Below are positions 44,415-54,193 of a DNA stretch of 64,000 nt, one piece after another. Each line of letters starts with the position of its first letter. Position 1 is the stretch's first letter. The notes beneath the pieces were generated by a model. That model ran no database searches. It was not told the DNA's origin and saw only the letters and a program-made list of their open reading frames with translations. The DNA comes from an uncultured Croceicoccus sp. (GTDB taxonomy: Bacteria; Pseudomonadota; Alphaproteobacteria; Sphingomonadales; Sphingomonadaceae): NCBI RefSeq assembly GCF_947496385.1, contig NZ_CANMCP010000004.1:1-64000 (forward strand). The letters are read 5' to 3'. Made by a program: the position numbers and the translations under genes.

Positions 44415-46873
44415 GGGATGCTTTCATTCGAAAGGGCGGGGTCGGCGCCAGAGTCTTCGGGTGGGTCAACGGGCGGGGGGCCATCGCCCGGCTCTGCCGC
44501 CCCGGCATCGGTGGGGGCTGCCATCGGCGGCGGCGGCACCAGAGGTTCGGCAACCATCGGCAGGCGGCGGAACCGTTCGCCCGTCGCGGCGTGCAGCGCA
44601 TTGGCAATGGCGGGCGCAATGACCACGGTGCCCAGTTCGCCCGGATCGAACGGCGGGAAATCGTTGCGGGCAAAGCCCACGGTAATCTCCGGCGCGCGCG
44701 ACAAGGGCGGCAGGTTCAGCGCGCCCATCGTCTCCTCCCGCGGCAATCCGCGCGCGTAGCTGGCGCGGGAGCCGAGCGCGAGGCCCATGCCATACAGCAA
44801 TCCGCCCTCGATCTGTTGCAGCGCGAGTTCGAGATCGACGACGCGCCCGATGTCGCAGAAGGCCGCGATGCTGGCGACCTCGGCGCCCATCGGGCCGCGC
44901 CGGGCGCGAACGATGGCGGCAATCCGCCCGCCGCCGTCGGCCCGGCCCGCGGGGTCGCGCATGTGCCAGCAGGCAATCCCCTGCCCCGATCCGGCGACGC
45001 CGCCGTCCCATTCGCCGATCTGCGCCGCGCCCTGCAGGCATTCGGCCAGCCGCACGTCCCCGCCCAGCATCGCCACGCGGTAGGACAACGGCTCCGCCCC
45101 CGCGGCGCCCGCCATCTCGTCCATGAAACTCTCGGTGATGAAACAGCATGCCGCATCGCCATTGCCGCGGATCCGCCCGACCGGAAGGCCGATCGCGGCG
45201 GGCACCGCCTCCACCCGCATGGCGGGAATGCGATAGGGCGGGGCCGCACCGAACAGGGCCGGCGGATCGACCGCATCGTCGTTCGCCGCCATCGCCGCGG
45301 CGGGCGCCATGCGCGCGAACAGCCGGTCGTGCATCTGCCGCGCCGGTGCCGGGGTAGCGATGCGCGACTGCCACGCGGCGATCAGTCCGTTGCGCCCCGG
45401 CACGGCGCGGACCTGGGCCGCGACCGGTGCGCGCGGCATTTCGGTCAGCATCTCCTGCCATCGGGAATAGCTCAGCTGTACCGGCCGCCCGGCCGCCCGC
45501 GCGATCAGCGCCGCCTCCCGCGCGATGCGAATGTCGAGCCGCGCATCGAAACTTCCGCCCGCACCGACCGGATAGACGACGACATCGCGCGCCCCCATGC
45601 CGAGCGCGCCCGCCGCCGCGCGCCGCGCCTGCTCCGGCGCCTGCGACGCGATCCACAGTTCCAGCCTGCCATCGGCGAGCCGCGCCGTCGCACTCGCGGT
45701 TTCGAGTGTGCCATGCCATGCCGGCGCAATGTCGTAGCGCGCCGCGATCGCATCGGGCCGGTCGAGCAGCGGCACCGGATCGCCGGTTTCGTGAACAGCG
45801 ACCGCCTCACCCTTGGTCAGCGCGGTCTGCAACGCCGCCTCGATGCGAATATCCTCGGACAATTCGCCCGTCGGGGCAAAGCGGGGGGCGAGCGCCTTCA
45901 CTGCCTTTTCCGCCGCCCACGTGCTGCGCGCCAGAGCGGCGATCCATTCGTCGTGGACCACCCGCCCTTCATATCCGGTGATGCGCCGCGCCGCCTCATG
46001 ATCGAAACCCGTCAGCCGCGCACCCGGCAACGGCCCGTGCGCGATGGCGGCAAACAGCATGCCGGGCAGGCGTATGTCCGCGGCAAAGGGAAAGCTGCCG
46101 TCGACCTTGGACGGCGCGTCGAGCCGGGGGTAGCTTTCCTGCGGCCCGGTAAAGACCGGCGCGGCCGTCTCGCTCGCCGGGGTGGGGTTGAGCAGCGGGG
46201 GATCGGGCGCCTCGAACCCGGCGGCGTCATCGACTAGATCGGCGAAACGCACGCGCTTGTCGCCGTGGATGATGAAGCCACCCTCGGCGCGGCATTCCTC
46301 GAACGCGACGTCCCACCGCTCCGCCGCTGCCATCGACAGCACCGCGCGCAGCCCCGCCGCCGCCTCGCGCAGCGGCGTTTCATACGCCGCAAGCGCCGTA
46401 CCGTCTGCCGTCGCCATCAGCGTCTCACGCTGTGCATGGAGTTTCGCCAGCGTATCGCCGGGCGTGTCGGCGATTCCTGCGAACCATCCCGCCCAGAGCT
46501 GCGCCCAATGCGCGGCGAGCACCGGGTCGGCATAGGTCGCGCTGATCGCGGCGGGCTCCACCGCGATCTGCCGCCAGTCCGCGCCGAGCTCCTGCGCTGC
46601 GATCCGGGGCAGCAGCGTCGTCGCCCCCTGCCCCATTTCGAGCACCGGCACCGCGATCGACACCACCCCATCGCGCGACAGCTTGATCCAGCTGCCAAAG
46701 GCGCGCTGCCCTTCGCCGGGCGGGATCGGCACCGGGTAGTCGCGCGGGATGAACGTCCATGCCGCGATCAGCCCGCCGCCCGCCGCCGCCCCGATGAGCA
46801 GGCCGCGCCGAGTCACGCGCGCACGACCCCCGCCGGCGCGCGATGCGGGATCAGGCTTTGGCGGTGTCGGCAT
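44411..46873 (-). CDS. Tat-exported molybdopterin-binding aldehyde oxidase subunit (IorB-like)
   Basis: The large, molybdenum-cofactor subunit of an isoquinoline 1-oxidoreductase-like molybdenum hydroxylase. The 820-residue protein begins with a twin-arginine-like signal (TRRGLLIGAAAGGGLIAAWTF), so it is probably periplasmic. Family features include ISIAVPVLEMGQGATTLLPRIAAQELG (the cofactor loop type), GQGATT, and IRGNGDAACCFITESFMDEMA with a late ALQQIEGGLLYGMGLAL. The matching [2Fe-2S] subunit is not adjacent; an IorA-like gene lies at 24629-25198. The start overlaps the mrp stop by 23 bases and its stop overlaps hemH. Substrate unknown. Confidence 0.87.
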   Translation of the reverse strand: MPTPPKPDPASRAGGGRARVTRRGLLIGAAAGGGLIAAWTFIPRDYPVPIPPGEGQRAFGSWIKLSRDGVVSIAVPVLEMGQGATTLLPRIAAQELGADWRQIAVEPAAISATYADPVLAAHWAQLWAGWFAGIADTPGDTLAKLHAQRETLMATADGTALAAYETPLREAAAGLRAVLSMAAAERWDVAFEECRAEGGFIIHGDKRVRFADLVDDAAGFEAPDPPLLNPTPASETAAPVFTGPQESYPRLDAPSKVDGSFPFAADIRLPGMLFAAIAHGPLPGARLTGFDHEAARRITGYEGRVVHDEWIAALARSTWAAEKAVKALAPRFAPTGELSEDIRIEAALQTALTKGEAVAVHETGDPVPLLDRPDAIAARYDIAPAWHGTLETASATARLADGRLELWIASQAPEQARRAAAGALGMGARDVVVYPVGAGGSFDARLDIRIAREAALIARAAGRPVQLSYSRWQEMLTEMPRAPVAAQVRAVPGRNGLIAAWQSRIATPAPARQMHDRLFARMAPAAAMAANDDAVDPPALFGAAPPYRIPAMRVEAVPAAIGLPVGRIRGNGDAACCFITESFMDEMAGAAGAEPLSYRVAMLGGDVRLAECLQGAAQIGEWDGGVAGSGQGIACWHMRDPAGRADGGGRIAAIVRARRGPMGAEVASIAAFCDIGRVVDLELALQQIEGGLLYGMGLALGSRASYARGLPREETMGALNLPPLSRAPEITVGFARNDFPPFDPGELGTVVIAPAIANALHAATGERFRRLPMVAEPLVPPPPMAAPTDAGAAEPGDGPPPVDPPEDSGADPALSNESIP

Positions 46874-47876
46874 CGGCGTTCACGCTGTCGGCAAAGGCCA
46901 TGACCTGCCCGGCGAGCTCGGCGAACAGGTCCGAAATCTCACCCGACCCCGCGGCGGGCGGCGTGCCCGCGTCGCTTTCCTCGCGCAATGTCATGGTGAG
47001 CGGTATGCGCCCGAGGAAGCGGCGGCCGAGTTCGCGGGCCGCCGCCTCCGCCCCGCCGGCGCCGAACGGGTCGCTCACCTCGCCGCAATGGGGGCAGGCG
47101 AAACCGGCCATGTTCTCGACAATGCCGATGGTGGGCACCGCCGCCTTGTCGAAAAAGGCGATGGCGCGGCGCGCGTCCATCAAGGCGAGATCCTGCGGCG
47201 TGGAGACGATCACCGCGCCAATGGGCTTGAATTTCTGGATCATGGTGAGCTGCACGTCGCCGGTGCCGGGCGGCAAGTCGATGACAAGATCGGTGACGTC
47301 GCCCCAGTCCGCCTCGATCAGCTGGGCCAGCGCATTGCCCGCCATCGGCCCGCGCCATGCGATCGCCTGATCCGGCGTGGCGAGATGACCCATCGACAGC
47401 ATCGGAATATCGAGCACGCCGGTCACGGGGATGAGCTGCTTGTCCTTCGCCTGCGGCTTCTTGTCCTCGCTATGCATCAGGCGCGGTTGCGACGGCCCGT
47501 ATATATCCGCATCGACGAGGCCGACGCGGCACCCGGCACGTTTCATCGCGACGGCGAGATTGGCCGACACCGTGGATTTGCCGACGCCGCCCTTGCCCGA
47601 ACCGACCGCGATGAGGCGCGGTTTCGGCTTTTCAGGGCCGCGCTCCGCCGTCATGGCGATGCGAAGCGGCGGCAGGTCCATGCCCGCGAGCGCGGCGCGC
47701 ATGCGATCTTCGAGCGCGGCGCGCGCGCCATCGTCCAGCCCGCCCACCTCGACGACCAGCGTCACGGCATTTTCGGTCAGGCGCACGCCTTCGACACGGT
47801 CGCCGGCCACCGGCGCGAGTGCGGCACGGATGGCGGCCTCGCGCCCCTGGCCAGCGCCTTGTTGGGCGTCATTCAT
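46851..47876 (-). CDS. mrp: Mrp/NBP35 family iron-sulfur cluster carrier ATPase
   Basis: A P-loop ATPase that carries and delivers Fe-S clusters. ATG 47876 (MNDAQQGAGQGREAAIRAAL) gives 341 residues. There is an N-terminal DUF59-like helix region, the deviant Walker A SGKGGVGKSTVSANLAVAM, DADIYGPSQPRLM, DLPPGTGDVQLTM and the cluster-binding CPHCGE. It heads the operon with iorB and hemH and is divergent from hflK. The iron-related neighbours make metabolic sense. Confidence 0.93.
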   Translation of the reverse strand: MNDAQQGAGQGREAAIRAALAPVAGDRVEGVRLTENAVTLVVEVGGLDDGARAALEDRMRAALAGMDLPPLRIAMTAERGPEKPKPRLIAVGSGKGGVGKSTVSANLAVAMKRAGCRVGLVDADIYGPSQPRLMHSEDKKPQAKDKQLIPVTGVLDIPMLSMGHLATPDQAIAWRGPMAGNALAQLIEADWGDVTDLVIDLPPGTGDVQLTMIQKFKPIGAVIVSTPQDLALMDARRAIAFFDKAAVPTIGIVENMAGFACPHCGEVSDPFGAGGAEAAARELGRRFLGRIPLTMTLREESDAGTPPAAGSGEISDLFAELAGQVMAFADSVNADADTAKA

Positions 47877-47976
47877 GGTGTTTCCTTTACGATCATTCGC
47901 ACCGGTTCGCATTTAACAGCGCAAAAAGCCACCGACAGCCCCTGTTTTTGCGCCTCTCAATAGCTATAAGGACATC

Positions 47977-49197
47977 ATGGATAAAACGGGCGGGTCCCTG
48001 AAGGACAGGATTTTGGCAATGGCCGGGCGCAACCCCTGGGGGGGATCGTCGGGCGACGACGATTCGGATCGCGGCCCCGGCGGCGAACCGGACACCATGC
48101 CGACGGGCGATGGCAGCAAGCCGAAAAACCCCTGGCTGCCGGGCGGCGACCCCACGGGGCAGGGCAACCCGGACGGGCGCGCGCCGGGTCGCAAGCCATC
48201 GAATATCGAGGATATCTTCCGCGCCCGCCAGCGGCGCGGCGGCGGCGGTGGCGGCGGTTCGCCGCAGTTTCCCCGTGCGCCGGGCGGCAGGAGCTGGACC
48301 CCGTACATCATCGTGGCGGTGGTACTTCTGTGGCTGTTCCTGAGCTCGGTCCACCAGATCAATGCCAAGGAACAGGGCATCGTCACCACGGCGGGCAAAT
48401 ATACCCGCACGCTGAACCCCGGTCTGCATCTCACCCTACCCTGGCCGATTCAAAGCGTGTCGGACATGGACGTCACTTCGATCCGGCGGGACAATATCCC
48501 CGACGGGACGGAGGAGAAGCTGATGCTGACCGGCGATCAGAATCTGGTCGACCTGTCCTATCTCGTGCGCTGGAACATCAAGGATCTGAAGCTCTACAGC
48601 TTCCAGCTCGCCGAACCCGATGAAACCGTGCGCGAGGTGGCCGAGGCCGCGATGCGCGCCAGCGTCGCCGAGGTGAAGCTCGACGATGCGCTGTCGGGTG
48701 CGGGCCGGGCACAGATCGAACAGGCCGTGCGCGCCCGGATGCAGCAATTGCTCGACGCCTATCGTTCGGGCGTCGCGGTGCAGGGTGTCGAGATCAAAAA
48801 GGCCGACCCGCCGACCCGCGTGATCGACGCGTTCAAAGAAGTTCTCGCCGCGCAGCAGGACGCGCAGTCCGACATCAACCGCGCCCGCGCCTGGGCAGAG
48901 CAGGTCACCGCCCGCGCCGAAGGCGAGGCCGAGGCCTTCAACCAGGTGTATAGCGAATATCGCCTCGCGCCCGAGGTCACGCGCCGCCGGATGTATTACG
49001 AAACCATGGAACGCGTGTTGAGCCAGACCCCGAAGACCATCGTGGAGGCCGACGGCGTCGTGCCCTACCTCCCCCTCCCCGAAGTGAGCCGCAGGCGCAG
49101 CGGCGGCGATGCCGCGCCGAACGCCGCCACGCCGGGCGCCTCCGCACCGTCGCGGGGACCGGCCGCCAATGGCAACAACGCTGCGGGAGGCCAGTGA
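47977..49197 (+). CDS. hflK: FtsH protease activity modulator HflK
   Basis: A membrane-anchored SPFH protein that forms a large cage with HflC around the FtsH protease. The 406-residue protein has a Gly/Pro-rich cytoplasmic N-terminus (NPWGGSSGDDDSDRGPGG), one membrane segment (YIIVAVVLLWLFLSSV), the Band7 domain (NPGLHLTLPWPIQSV...DQNLVDLSYLVRWNIKD) and coiled-coil DINRARAWAEQVTARAEGEAEAF. AAGGA precedes ATG 47977; ATG 48019 is an alternative. It overlaps hflC by one base. Confidence 0.93.
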   Translation: MDKTGGSLKDRILAMAGRNPWGGSSGDDDSDRGPGGEPDTMPTGDGSKPKNPWLPGGDPTGQGNPDGRAPGRKPSNIEDIFRARQRRGGGGGGGSPQFPRAPGGRSWTPYIIVAVVLLWLFLSSVHQINAKEQGIVTTAGKYTRTLNPGLHLTLPWPIQSVSDMDVTSIRRDNIPDGTEEKLMLTGDQNLVDLSYLVRWNIKDLKLYSFQLAEPDETVREVAEAAMRASVAEVKLDDALSGAGRAQIEQAVRARMQQLLDAYRSGVAVQGVEIKKADPPTRVIDAFKEVLAAQQDAQSDINRARAWAEQVTARAEGEAEAFNQVYSEYRLAPEVTRRRMYYETMERVLSQTPKTIVEADGVVPYLPLPEVSRRRSGGDAAPNAATPGASAPSRGPAANGNNAAGGQ

Positions 49198-50042
49198 TGG
49201 AACACATCTGGAACCGGTACAAGGCGCTCATCATCGCGGTGATCGTGCTCGCGCTGATTGCCGCCGCGTCGATCGTGGTGGTGCCCGAAACGCAGCAGGC
49301 CGTGATCATCCGCAATGGTAAGCCCGAACGGGTCGCGAACCGTTTCCGCCCCAATCTCGACTATGGTCAGACGGGCGCGGGCATCGTGTTCCGCATTCCG
49401 CTCATCGAACGGGTGGTGATGGTCGACAAGCGCGTGCTCGACGTCGACATGCAGCGTCAGGAAGTCCTGAGCCGGGATCAGCGCAGGCTCGAGGTCGATG
49501 CCTATGCCCGGTTCCGCATCATCGACCCCACGCTCATGGTGGAAACCGCTGGCAGCACCGAGCGCGTCGCCGAACAATTGCAGCCGATCCTGAACTCCGT
49601 CCTGCGCCAAAGGCTTGGCACGCGCAGTTTCCAGGCGCTGCTGACCGCCGAACGCGGCGAGGCGATGGAGGAGATCCAGCAAGGGCTCGACCGGCAGGCG
49701 CGCGAATATGGCGCGCAGGTGATCGACGTGCAGATCAAGCGCGCCGATCTTCCGCCGGGCCGTCCGCTGGAAACCGCGTTCACCCGGATGGAATCCGCCC
49801 GTAAACAGGAATCGGACACGATCCGCGCTCAGGGTCAGAAAGCGGCGCAGATCATCCGCGCCGGCGCCGAGGCCGAAGCGGCCAGCACCTATGCCGACAG
49901 CTTCAACCAGGATCCGGAATTCTACGATTTCTACCGCGCGATGCAGAGTTACGATGCGGTGTTTGCCGGCGACAATGAAAACAGTTCGATCATCCTGTCG
50001 CCCAACAACGAATATCTGCGGCAGTTTCGCGGCGGCCGCTGA
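49197..50042 (+). CDS. hflC: FtsH protease activity modulator HflC
   Basis: Partner of HflK in the HflKC complex. ATG 49197 overlaps the hflK stop (TGATG) and has GGGAGG upstream, preferred over the GTG at 49194. The 281-residue chain has an N-terminal anchor (ALIIAVIVLALIAAASIVVV), ETQQAVIIRNGKPERV, the Band7 core DVDMQRQEVLSRDQRRLEVDAYARFRI and a long coiled coil. It ends SSIILSPNNEYLRQFRGGR, like known HflC proteins. Confidence 0.94.
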   Translation: MEHIWNRYKALIIAVIVLALIAAASIVVVPETQQAVIIRNGKPERVANRFRPNLDYGQTGAGIVFRIPLIERVVMVDKRVLDVDMQRQEVLSRDQRRLEVDAYARFRIIDPTLMVETAGSTERVAEQLQPILNSVLRQRLGTRSFQALLTAERGEAMEEIQQGLDRQAREYGAQVIDVQIKRADLPPGRPLETAFTRMESARKQESDTIRAQGQKAAQIIRAGAEAEAASTYADSFNQDPEFYDFYRAMQSYDAVFAGDNENSSIILSPNNEYLRQFRGGR

Positions 50043-50163
50043 CGTTGAAATCGGGCCATTCAATGGCCATTCATGGGATGCGGTGTGAAATCACGCCCGA
50101 CCGGGGATGGGACGGCCGGACCGCAGAGGTCCGGTGCAACAGAAACGAACGAGGATAGAACCT

Positions 50164-51702
50164 TTGCGCTACGCCTATTCGCTTACCACCGCGCTGCTCC
50201 TGGGCGGCGCCGCGGTTTCCCTCGCCACCGGCTATCCCGCCGGGGCGCAGATCGCGCAGAACGACGACGCCACGATGAGCCGGGTCGTCCCGCGCAGCGG
50301 CGCGCCCGCAAGCTTTGCCGATCTCACCGAACAGCTCGCCCCTGCGGTCGTGAACATCTCCACGCGCCAGCGGGTCGAGGTGCAGGAACAGAACCCGTTC
50401 GCCGGCACCCCGTTCGAAGGGATGTTCGGCCGGCGCGGCGGCGGCGGGGCACAGCCGCAGACCCGGGAGGCGCAATCGCTGGGTTCGGGCTTCATCATCT
50501 CGGAAGACGGCTATGTCGTGACGAACAATCACGTCGTCACCGCACAGGGCCGCGCCACGATCGAGGAAATCACCGTCACCCTGCCCGACGGGCGGGAATA
50601 TGAGGCGGAGCTGGTCGGGGCGGATCCCGAATCCGACCTCGCCGTGCTCAAGGTCAACCGCGACGATCCGTTCCCCTTCGTCAATTTCGGCGATTCGCGT
50701 CAGGCGCGCGTCGGCGACTGGGTCATTGCCATCGGCAACCCGTTCGGCCTGGGCGGTACGGTCACGTCGGGCATCATCTCGTCCGTGTATCGCGCGACGG
50801 GCGGCGGCGGCGCCTATGACCGGTATCTGCAGACCGACGCGGCCATCAACCGGGGCAATTCCGGCGGGCCGATGTTCGACATGCAGGGCAATGTGATCGG
50901 CATCAACAACGCCATCTTCTCCCCCACCGGGGGCAGCGTCGGCATCGGTTTCGCAATTCCCGCCGAAACCGCCGCGCCCATTGTGCGTCAGCTCATCAGC
51001 GGCGAGGAGATCGAGCGCGGCTATCTCGGCATTCAGATTCAGGCCGTCGACGACGATCTTGCCTCCTCGCTCGGCATTCGCCGCAACCGGGGCGAATTCG
51101 TGCAATCGGTGGTGCCCGGCGGCGCCGCGGCCGAAGCGGGCCTGCGCGCAGGCGACGTTGTGATCGAAATCAACGGCAAGGAAATCACGCCGGAACAGAC
51201 CCTGTCCTTCGTGGTGTCGAATATCGAGCCGGGCACGCGCGTGCCGATCATCGCGATCCGCAATGGCGAGCGCGTGCGCCTGACCGCCCAGATCGCGCAG
51301 CGCCCCTCGGCCGAGGAGCTGGCGCAGCAGAACCAGTTCATGGCGCCGGAGGAAAACGGCGACAGCCTGGAGCAGAGCGAACCGAGCGGCGAGGATTCCT
51401 CCATCGGGGAGGCGCTCGGCCTGTCGACCACGCCGCTCACGCCGCAGATCGCGCGTCAGCTCGGCGTGTCCGACGACACCGGCGGGCTGGTCGTCGCAGG
51501 GGTCGCGCGCTCGTCCGACGCCGCGGCAAAGGGTCTTCGCCGCGGGGACATCATCCTCAGTGCCAATTACCGTTCGGTCAGCAGCAATGCCGATCTGGAG
51601 GCGGTGATCCGCATGGCACAGGACGAAGGCCGCGAGGCCGTTCTGGTGCGGGTGCAGCGCCGCGGACAGCAGGCGGTCTATATCCCGCTCCGCATTCGCT
51701 GA
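50164..51702 (+). CDS. Do family periplasmic serine protease (DegP/DegQ)
   Basis: A trypsin-like periplasmic protease and chaperone. I place the start at TTG 50164 (LRYAYSLTTALLLGGAAVSLATGYPAGAQ), which has GAGG eight bases upstream and yields a clean signal peptide; the track's ATG 50107 adds 19 charged residues in front. The catalytic triad is seen in YVVTNNHVVTA, ESDLAVLKV and NRGNSGGPMFD. Two PDZ domains follow (RGYLGIQIQAV..., and QLGVSDDTGGLVVAGV...). Length is about 512. Placed behind hflKC, it ends in a strong terminator. Confidence 0.93.
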   Translation: MRYAYSLTTALLLGGAAVSLATGYPAGAQIAQNDDATMSRVVPRSGAPASFADLTEQLAPAVVNISTRQRVEVQEQNPFAGTPFEGMFGRRGGGGAQPQTREAQSLGSGFIISEDGYVVTNNHVVTAQGRATIEEITVTLPDGREYEAELVGADPESDLAVLKVNRDDPFPFVNFGDSRQARVGDWVIAIGNPFGLGGTVTSGIISSVYRATGGGGAYDRYLQTDAAINRGNSGGPMFDMQGNVIGINNAIFSPTGGSVGIGFAIPAETAAPIVRQLISGEEIERGYLGIQIQAVDDDLASSLGIRRNRGEFVQSVVPGGAAAEAGLRAGDVVIEINGKEITPEQTLSFVVSNIEPGTRVPIIAIRNGERVRLTAQIAQRPSAEELAQQNQFMAPEENGDSLEQSEPSGEDSSIGEALGLSTTPLTPQIARQLGVSDDTGGLVVAGVARSSDAAAKGLRRGDIILSANYRSVSSNADLEAVIRMAQDEGREAVLVRVQRRGQQAVYIPLRIR

Positions 51703-51719
51703 ACCAGCGTTCGTCCATG

Positions 51720-51758
51720 AAAAAGGGCCGCTTCCCCATCGGGAGGCGGCCCTTTTTT
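51720..51758 (+). terminator. bidirectional intrinsic terminator
   Basis: GGGCCGCTTCCC pairs with GGGAGGCGGCCC (12 pairs, one wobble) around CATC. TTTTTT follows and AAAAA precedes, so it should stop both the degP transcript and the convergent PBP1A transcript. Confidence 0.92.
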
Positions 51759-51781
51759 CATGCATGGCCCTTGGCGGGTGA

Positions 51782-54061
51782 TCAGGGCGACTGCGGCGCA
51801 ATCGGGGTCCGGGTCGGAACAGGGGTCGGCGTCGGCAAGGGCCGGGACCGCGGCGGGGCGGTGCCGGACGGCGCCCCGCCCTGTGCCCCCGATGTCCCGC
51901 CGTCACCGCGTCCGGTCGCCCGGTTCAGGAAATCCTCATTCGCGGCGGGCGGCGGCGGCGGGGCGGACGGCATGCGATCCCCGTCGTCCCGGTTCCGGCC
52001 CCGATACTCGTCGCGCGGGCGCACGACGCGCGGCTCATCCGGCTCGCTCCCGCGATACCGGTAATCCTCGTCATATTCGTCGCCGTAGCCCGGCCCGTAA
52101 CCCTGGTCATAACGGCCCCAGCCATCGCCGCGCACGGGGTCGACCGGATTGCCGTCCTCGTCCATGAAATAATAATCGTCGGGATTGCCGAACCACGTCT
52201 CGTCATCGGGTTCGAGCTGCCATTCGGGAAGCTGCAATTCGGTCTGGAACTGTTCGACCGGGCGTTTCGCGACGGCGCGCCGCATGAAATCGGCAAAGGC
52301 GCGGGCCGGGGCGGCGCCGCCCTGCAACCCGCTCACCGCCTTTGCATCGTCGCGGCCCATCCAGACCCCGGTGGTGATCCCGCTCGAAAAGCCGAGGAAC
52401 CAGCCATCCTTGTTCGAGCTGGTCGTGCCGGTCTTGCCCGCGACGGGCCGGCCGATCTGCGCCGCGCGGCCGGTGCCCGTGCTCACCGCGGTCTGCAACA
52501 GATCGGTCATCGCCGCCGCGACATAGGGCGCGACGAGCATCTGTTCGCGTTCCGGCTGACGGCGATAGAGGAGCGATCCGTCCGCCCCCGTCACCTTCGT
52601 GATGCCATAGGGGGTGACCGAACGCCCCTGCGCCGACACGGCGGCAAAGGCGCGGGTCATGTCGATCAGCCGCGTTTCCGACGCGCCCAGCACCATCGAG
52701 GGAAACGTCGAAATCGGCGTGGTGATGCCGAACCGCCGTGCCATGCTGGCGACCGTGCCGAAGCCGACCTCCTCGCCCAGCTGCGCTGCGACGGTGTTCT
52801 TCGAATAGGCGAAGGCGCTGCGGAGGTCGATCTGTCCGGCATAGCGGCCGCCGGAATTGCGCGGGCTCCACCCCTCGATCGTGACGGGCTTGTCGACCAC
52901 GGCGGAATCGGGGGTGTAACCCGCCTCCAGCGCGGCGAGATAGACGAACAGCTTCCACGCGGAGCCGGGCTGCCGCACCGCCTGCGTCGCGCGGTTATAG
53001 TTTGATTTCACGTAATCCGCCCCGCCGACCAGTGCGAGCACGGCCCCGTCGCGATCCATGCTGACCAATGCGCCCTGCGCGCCCGAGGGGGCGTTGTTGC
53101 GGATCGCGGCGGTGGCGGCGTCCTGCAATCCGGGGTCGAGCGTGGTCCACACCTCGATCGGCTCGAACGTATTGGGGAGCAGCATGTCGAGCTGCGGCAG
53201 CGCCCAGTCGGTGAAATAGCGGACCGAATTCTGACCGTGGTCCTTTTTCAACCGGACCGTTTCGGGATCGACATTGCGCGCCTCATACGGGCTGATGACG
53301 CCTTCCTGCGCCATGAGGCGCAGCACGATGCTCGCCCGCGAAACGGCGGCCTCGGCATCGGCGGTGGGGGAATATTGCGACGGCGCTTTCACCAGCCCGG
53401 CGATGATCGCGGCCTCCGGCGTCGACAGCTCGGTCGCAGGATGGCTGAAGAAAAGCCGGCTCGCCGAATCGATGCCATAGGCGCCCCCGCCGAAATACAC
53501 CTTGTTGAGGTAAAGTTCGAGGATCTCCTCCTTGGTGAATTTCTGCTCCAGCGCGAGGGCGAGGATCGCCTCGCGCGCCTTGCGCTCGAACGTGCGATTG
53601 TTGTTGAGGAAGATGTTGCGCGCGAGCTGCTGCGTAATGGTGGAGCCGCCCTGCCGCCAGCGCCCTTCGCGCGCGCGGACCCAGAGCGAGCGCAGCACGC
53701 CGACCGGATCGACGCCGTAGTGCGAGTCGAAGCGCCGGTCCTCGACCGCGATCATCGCCCCCTTCATCACCTGCGGGATCTCGCGGGAATTGAGCCATTC
53801 GCCATAGCTGGGGCCGAGTTGGACAATCTCCGTCCCGTCGCGTGCCCGCACGACGATCATCTGCCCATGCTCGCTCGCGCGCAGGGCGGCGTAGCTTGGT
53901 AACGAACGCGCGGTAAACGCCACGGCAAGGAACAGCCCCACCGCGGCCAGAACCACGAGCGCGGTCCCCCAGCCCAGCACCCGGCCAAGCCAGCGCCGTT
54001 TCCGCTTTTCGGGTTTGCGCGGCCGGCGCGGAGTGGGTCGCCGCCTGCTGTCGTTCGCCAT
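51782..54061 (-). CDS. penicillin-binding protein 1A family (bifunctional)
   Basis: A class A PBP that polymerises and cross-links peptidoglycan. The 759-residue protein has a basic cytoplasmic tail, one anchor (ALVVLAAVGLFLAVAF), a glycosyltransferase domain with the catalytic Glu in MIAVEDRRFDSHYG and GGSTITQQLARNIFL, and a transpeptidase domain with SxxK in RQPGSAWKLF, SxN in YSKNTVAAQ and KTG in AGKTGTTSSN. A low-complexity tail of about 130 residues follows, acidic/Tyr/Gly-rich then Pro-rich (GYGPGYGDEYDEDYRYRG...TPTPVPTRTPIAP), which is unusual. Monocistronic. Confidence 0.95.
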   Translation of the reverse strand: MANDSRRRPTPRRPRKPEKRKRRWLGRVLGWGTALVVLAAVGLFLAVAFTARSLPSYAALRASEHGQMIVVRARDGTEIVQLGPSYGEWLNSREIPQVMKGAMIAVEDRRFDSHYGVDPVGVLRSLWVRAREGRWRQGGSTITQQLARNIFLNNNRTFERKAREAILALALEQKFTKEEILELYLNKVYFGGGAYGIDSASRLFFSHPATELSTPEAAIIAGLVKAPSQYSPTADAEAAVSRASIVLRLMAQEGVISPYEARNVDPETVRLKKDHGQNSVRYFTDWALPQLDMLLPNTFEPIEVWTTLDPGLQDAATAAIRNNAPSGAQGALVSMDRDGAVLALVGGADYVKSNYNRATQAVRQPGSAWKLFVYLAALEAGYTPDSAVVDKPVTIEGWSPRNSGGRYAGQIDLRSAFAYSKNTVAAQLGEEVGFGTVASMARRFGITTPISTFPSMVLGASETRLIDMTRAFAAVSAQGRSVTPYGITKVTGADGSLLYRRQPEREQMLVAPYVAAAMTDLLQTAVSTGTGRAAQIGRPVAGKTGTTSSNKDGWFLGFSSGITTGVWMGRDDAKAVSGLQGGAAPARAFADFMRRAVAKRPVEQFQTELQLPEWQLEPDDETWFGNPDDYYFMDEDGNPVDPVRGDGWGRYDQGYGPGYGDEYDEDYRYRGSEPDEPRVVRPRDEYRGRNRDDGDRMPSAPPPPPAANEDFLNRATGRGDGGTSGAQGGAPSGTAPPRSRPLPTPTPVPTRTPIAPQSP

Positions 54062-54193
54062 TCTGGTCCGTCAATCTGCCGCGGGAAGGCCCCGCTTCGC
54101 GCCTGTGTCTAGCGACAGATGCACAGGGGTGCCAGAACCTTCGATGAACGCAAGGCAGGAAGCGGGCGACTGGCGAAACAGGGTGCGCCGCGC

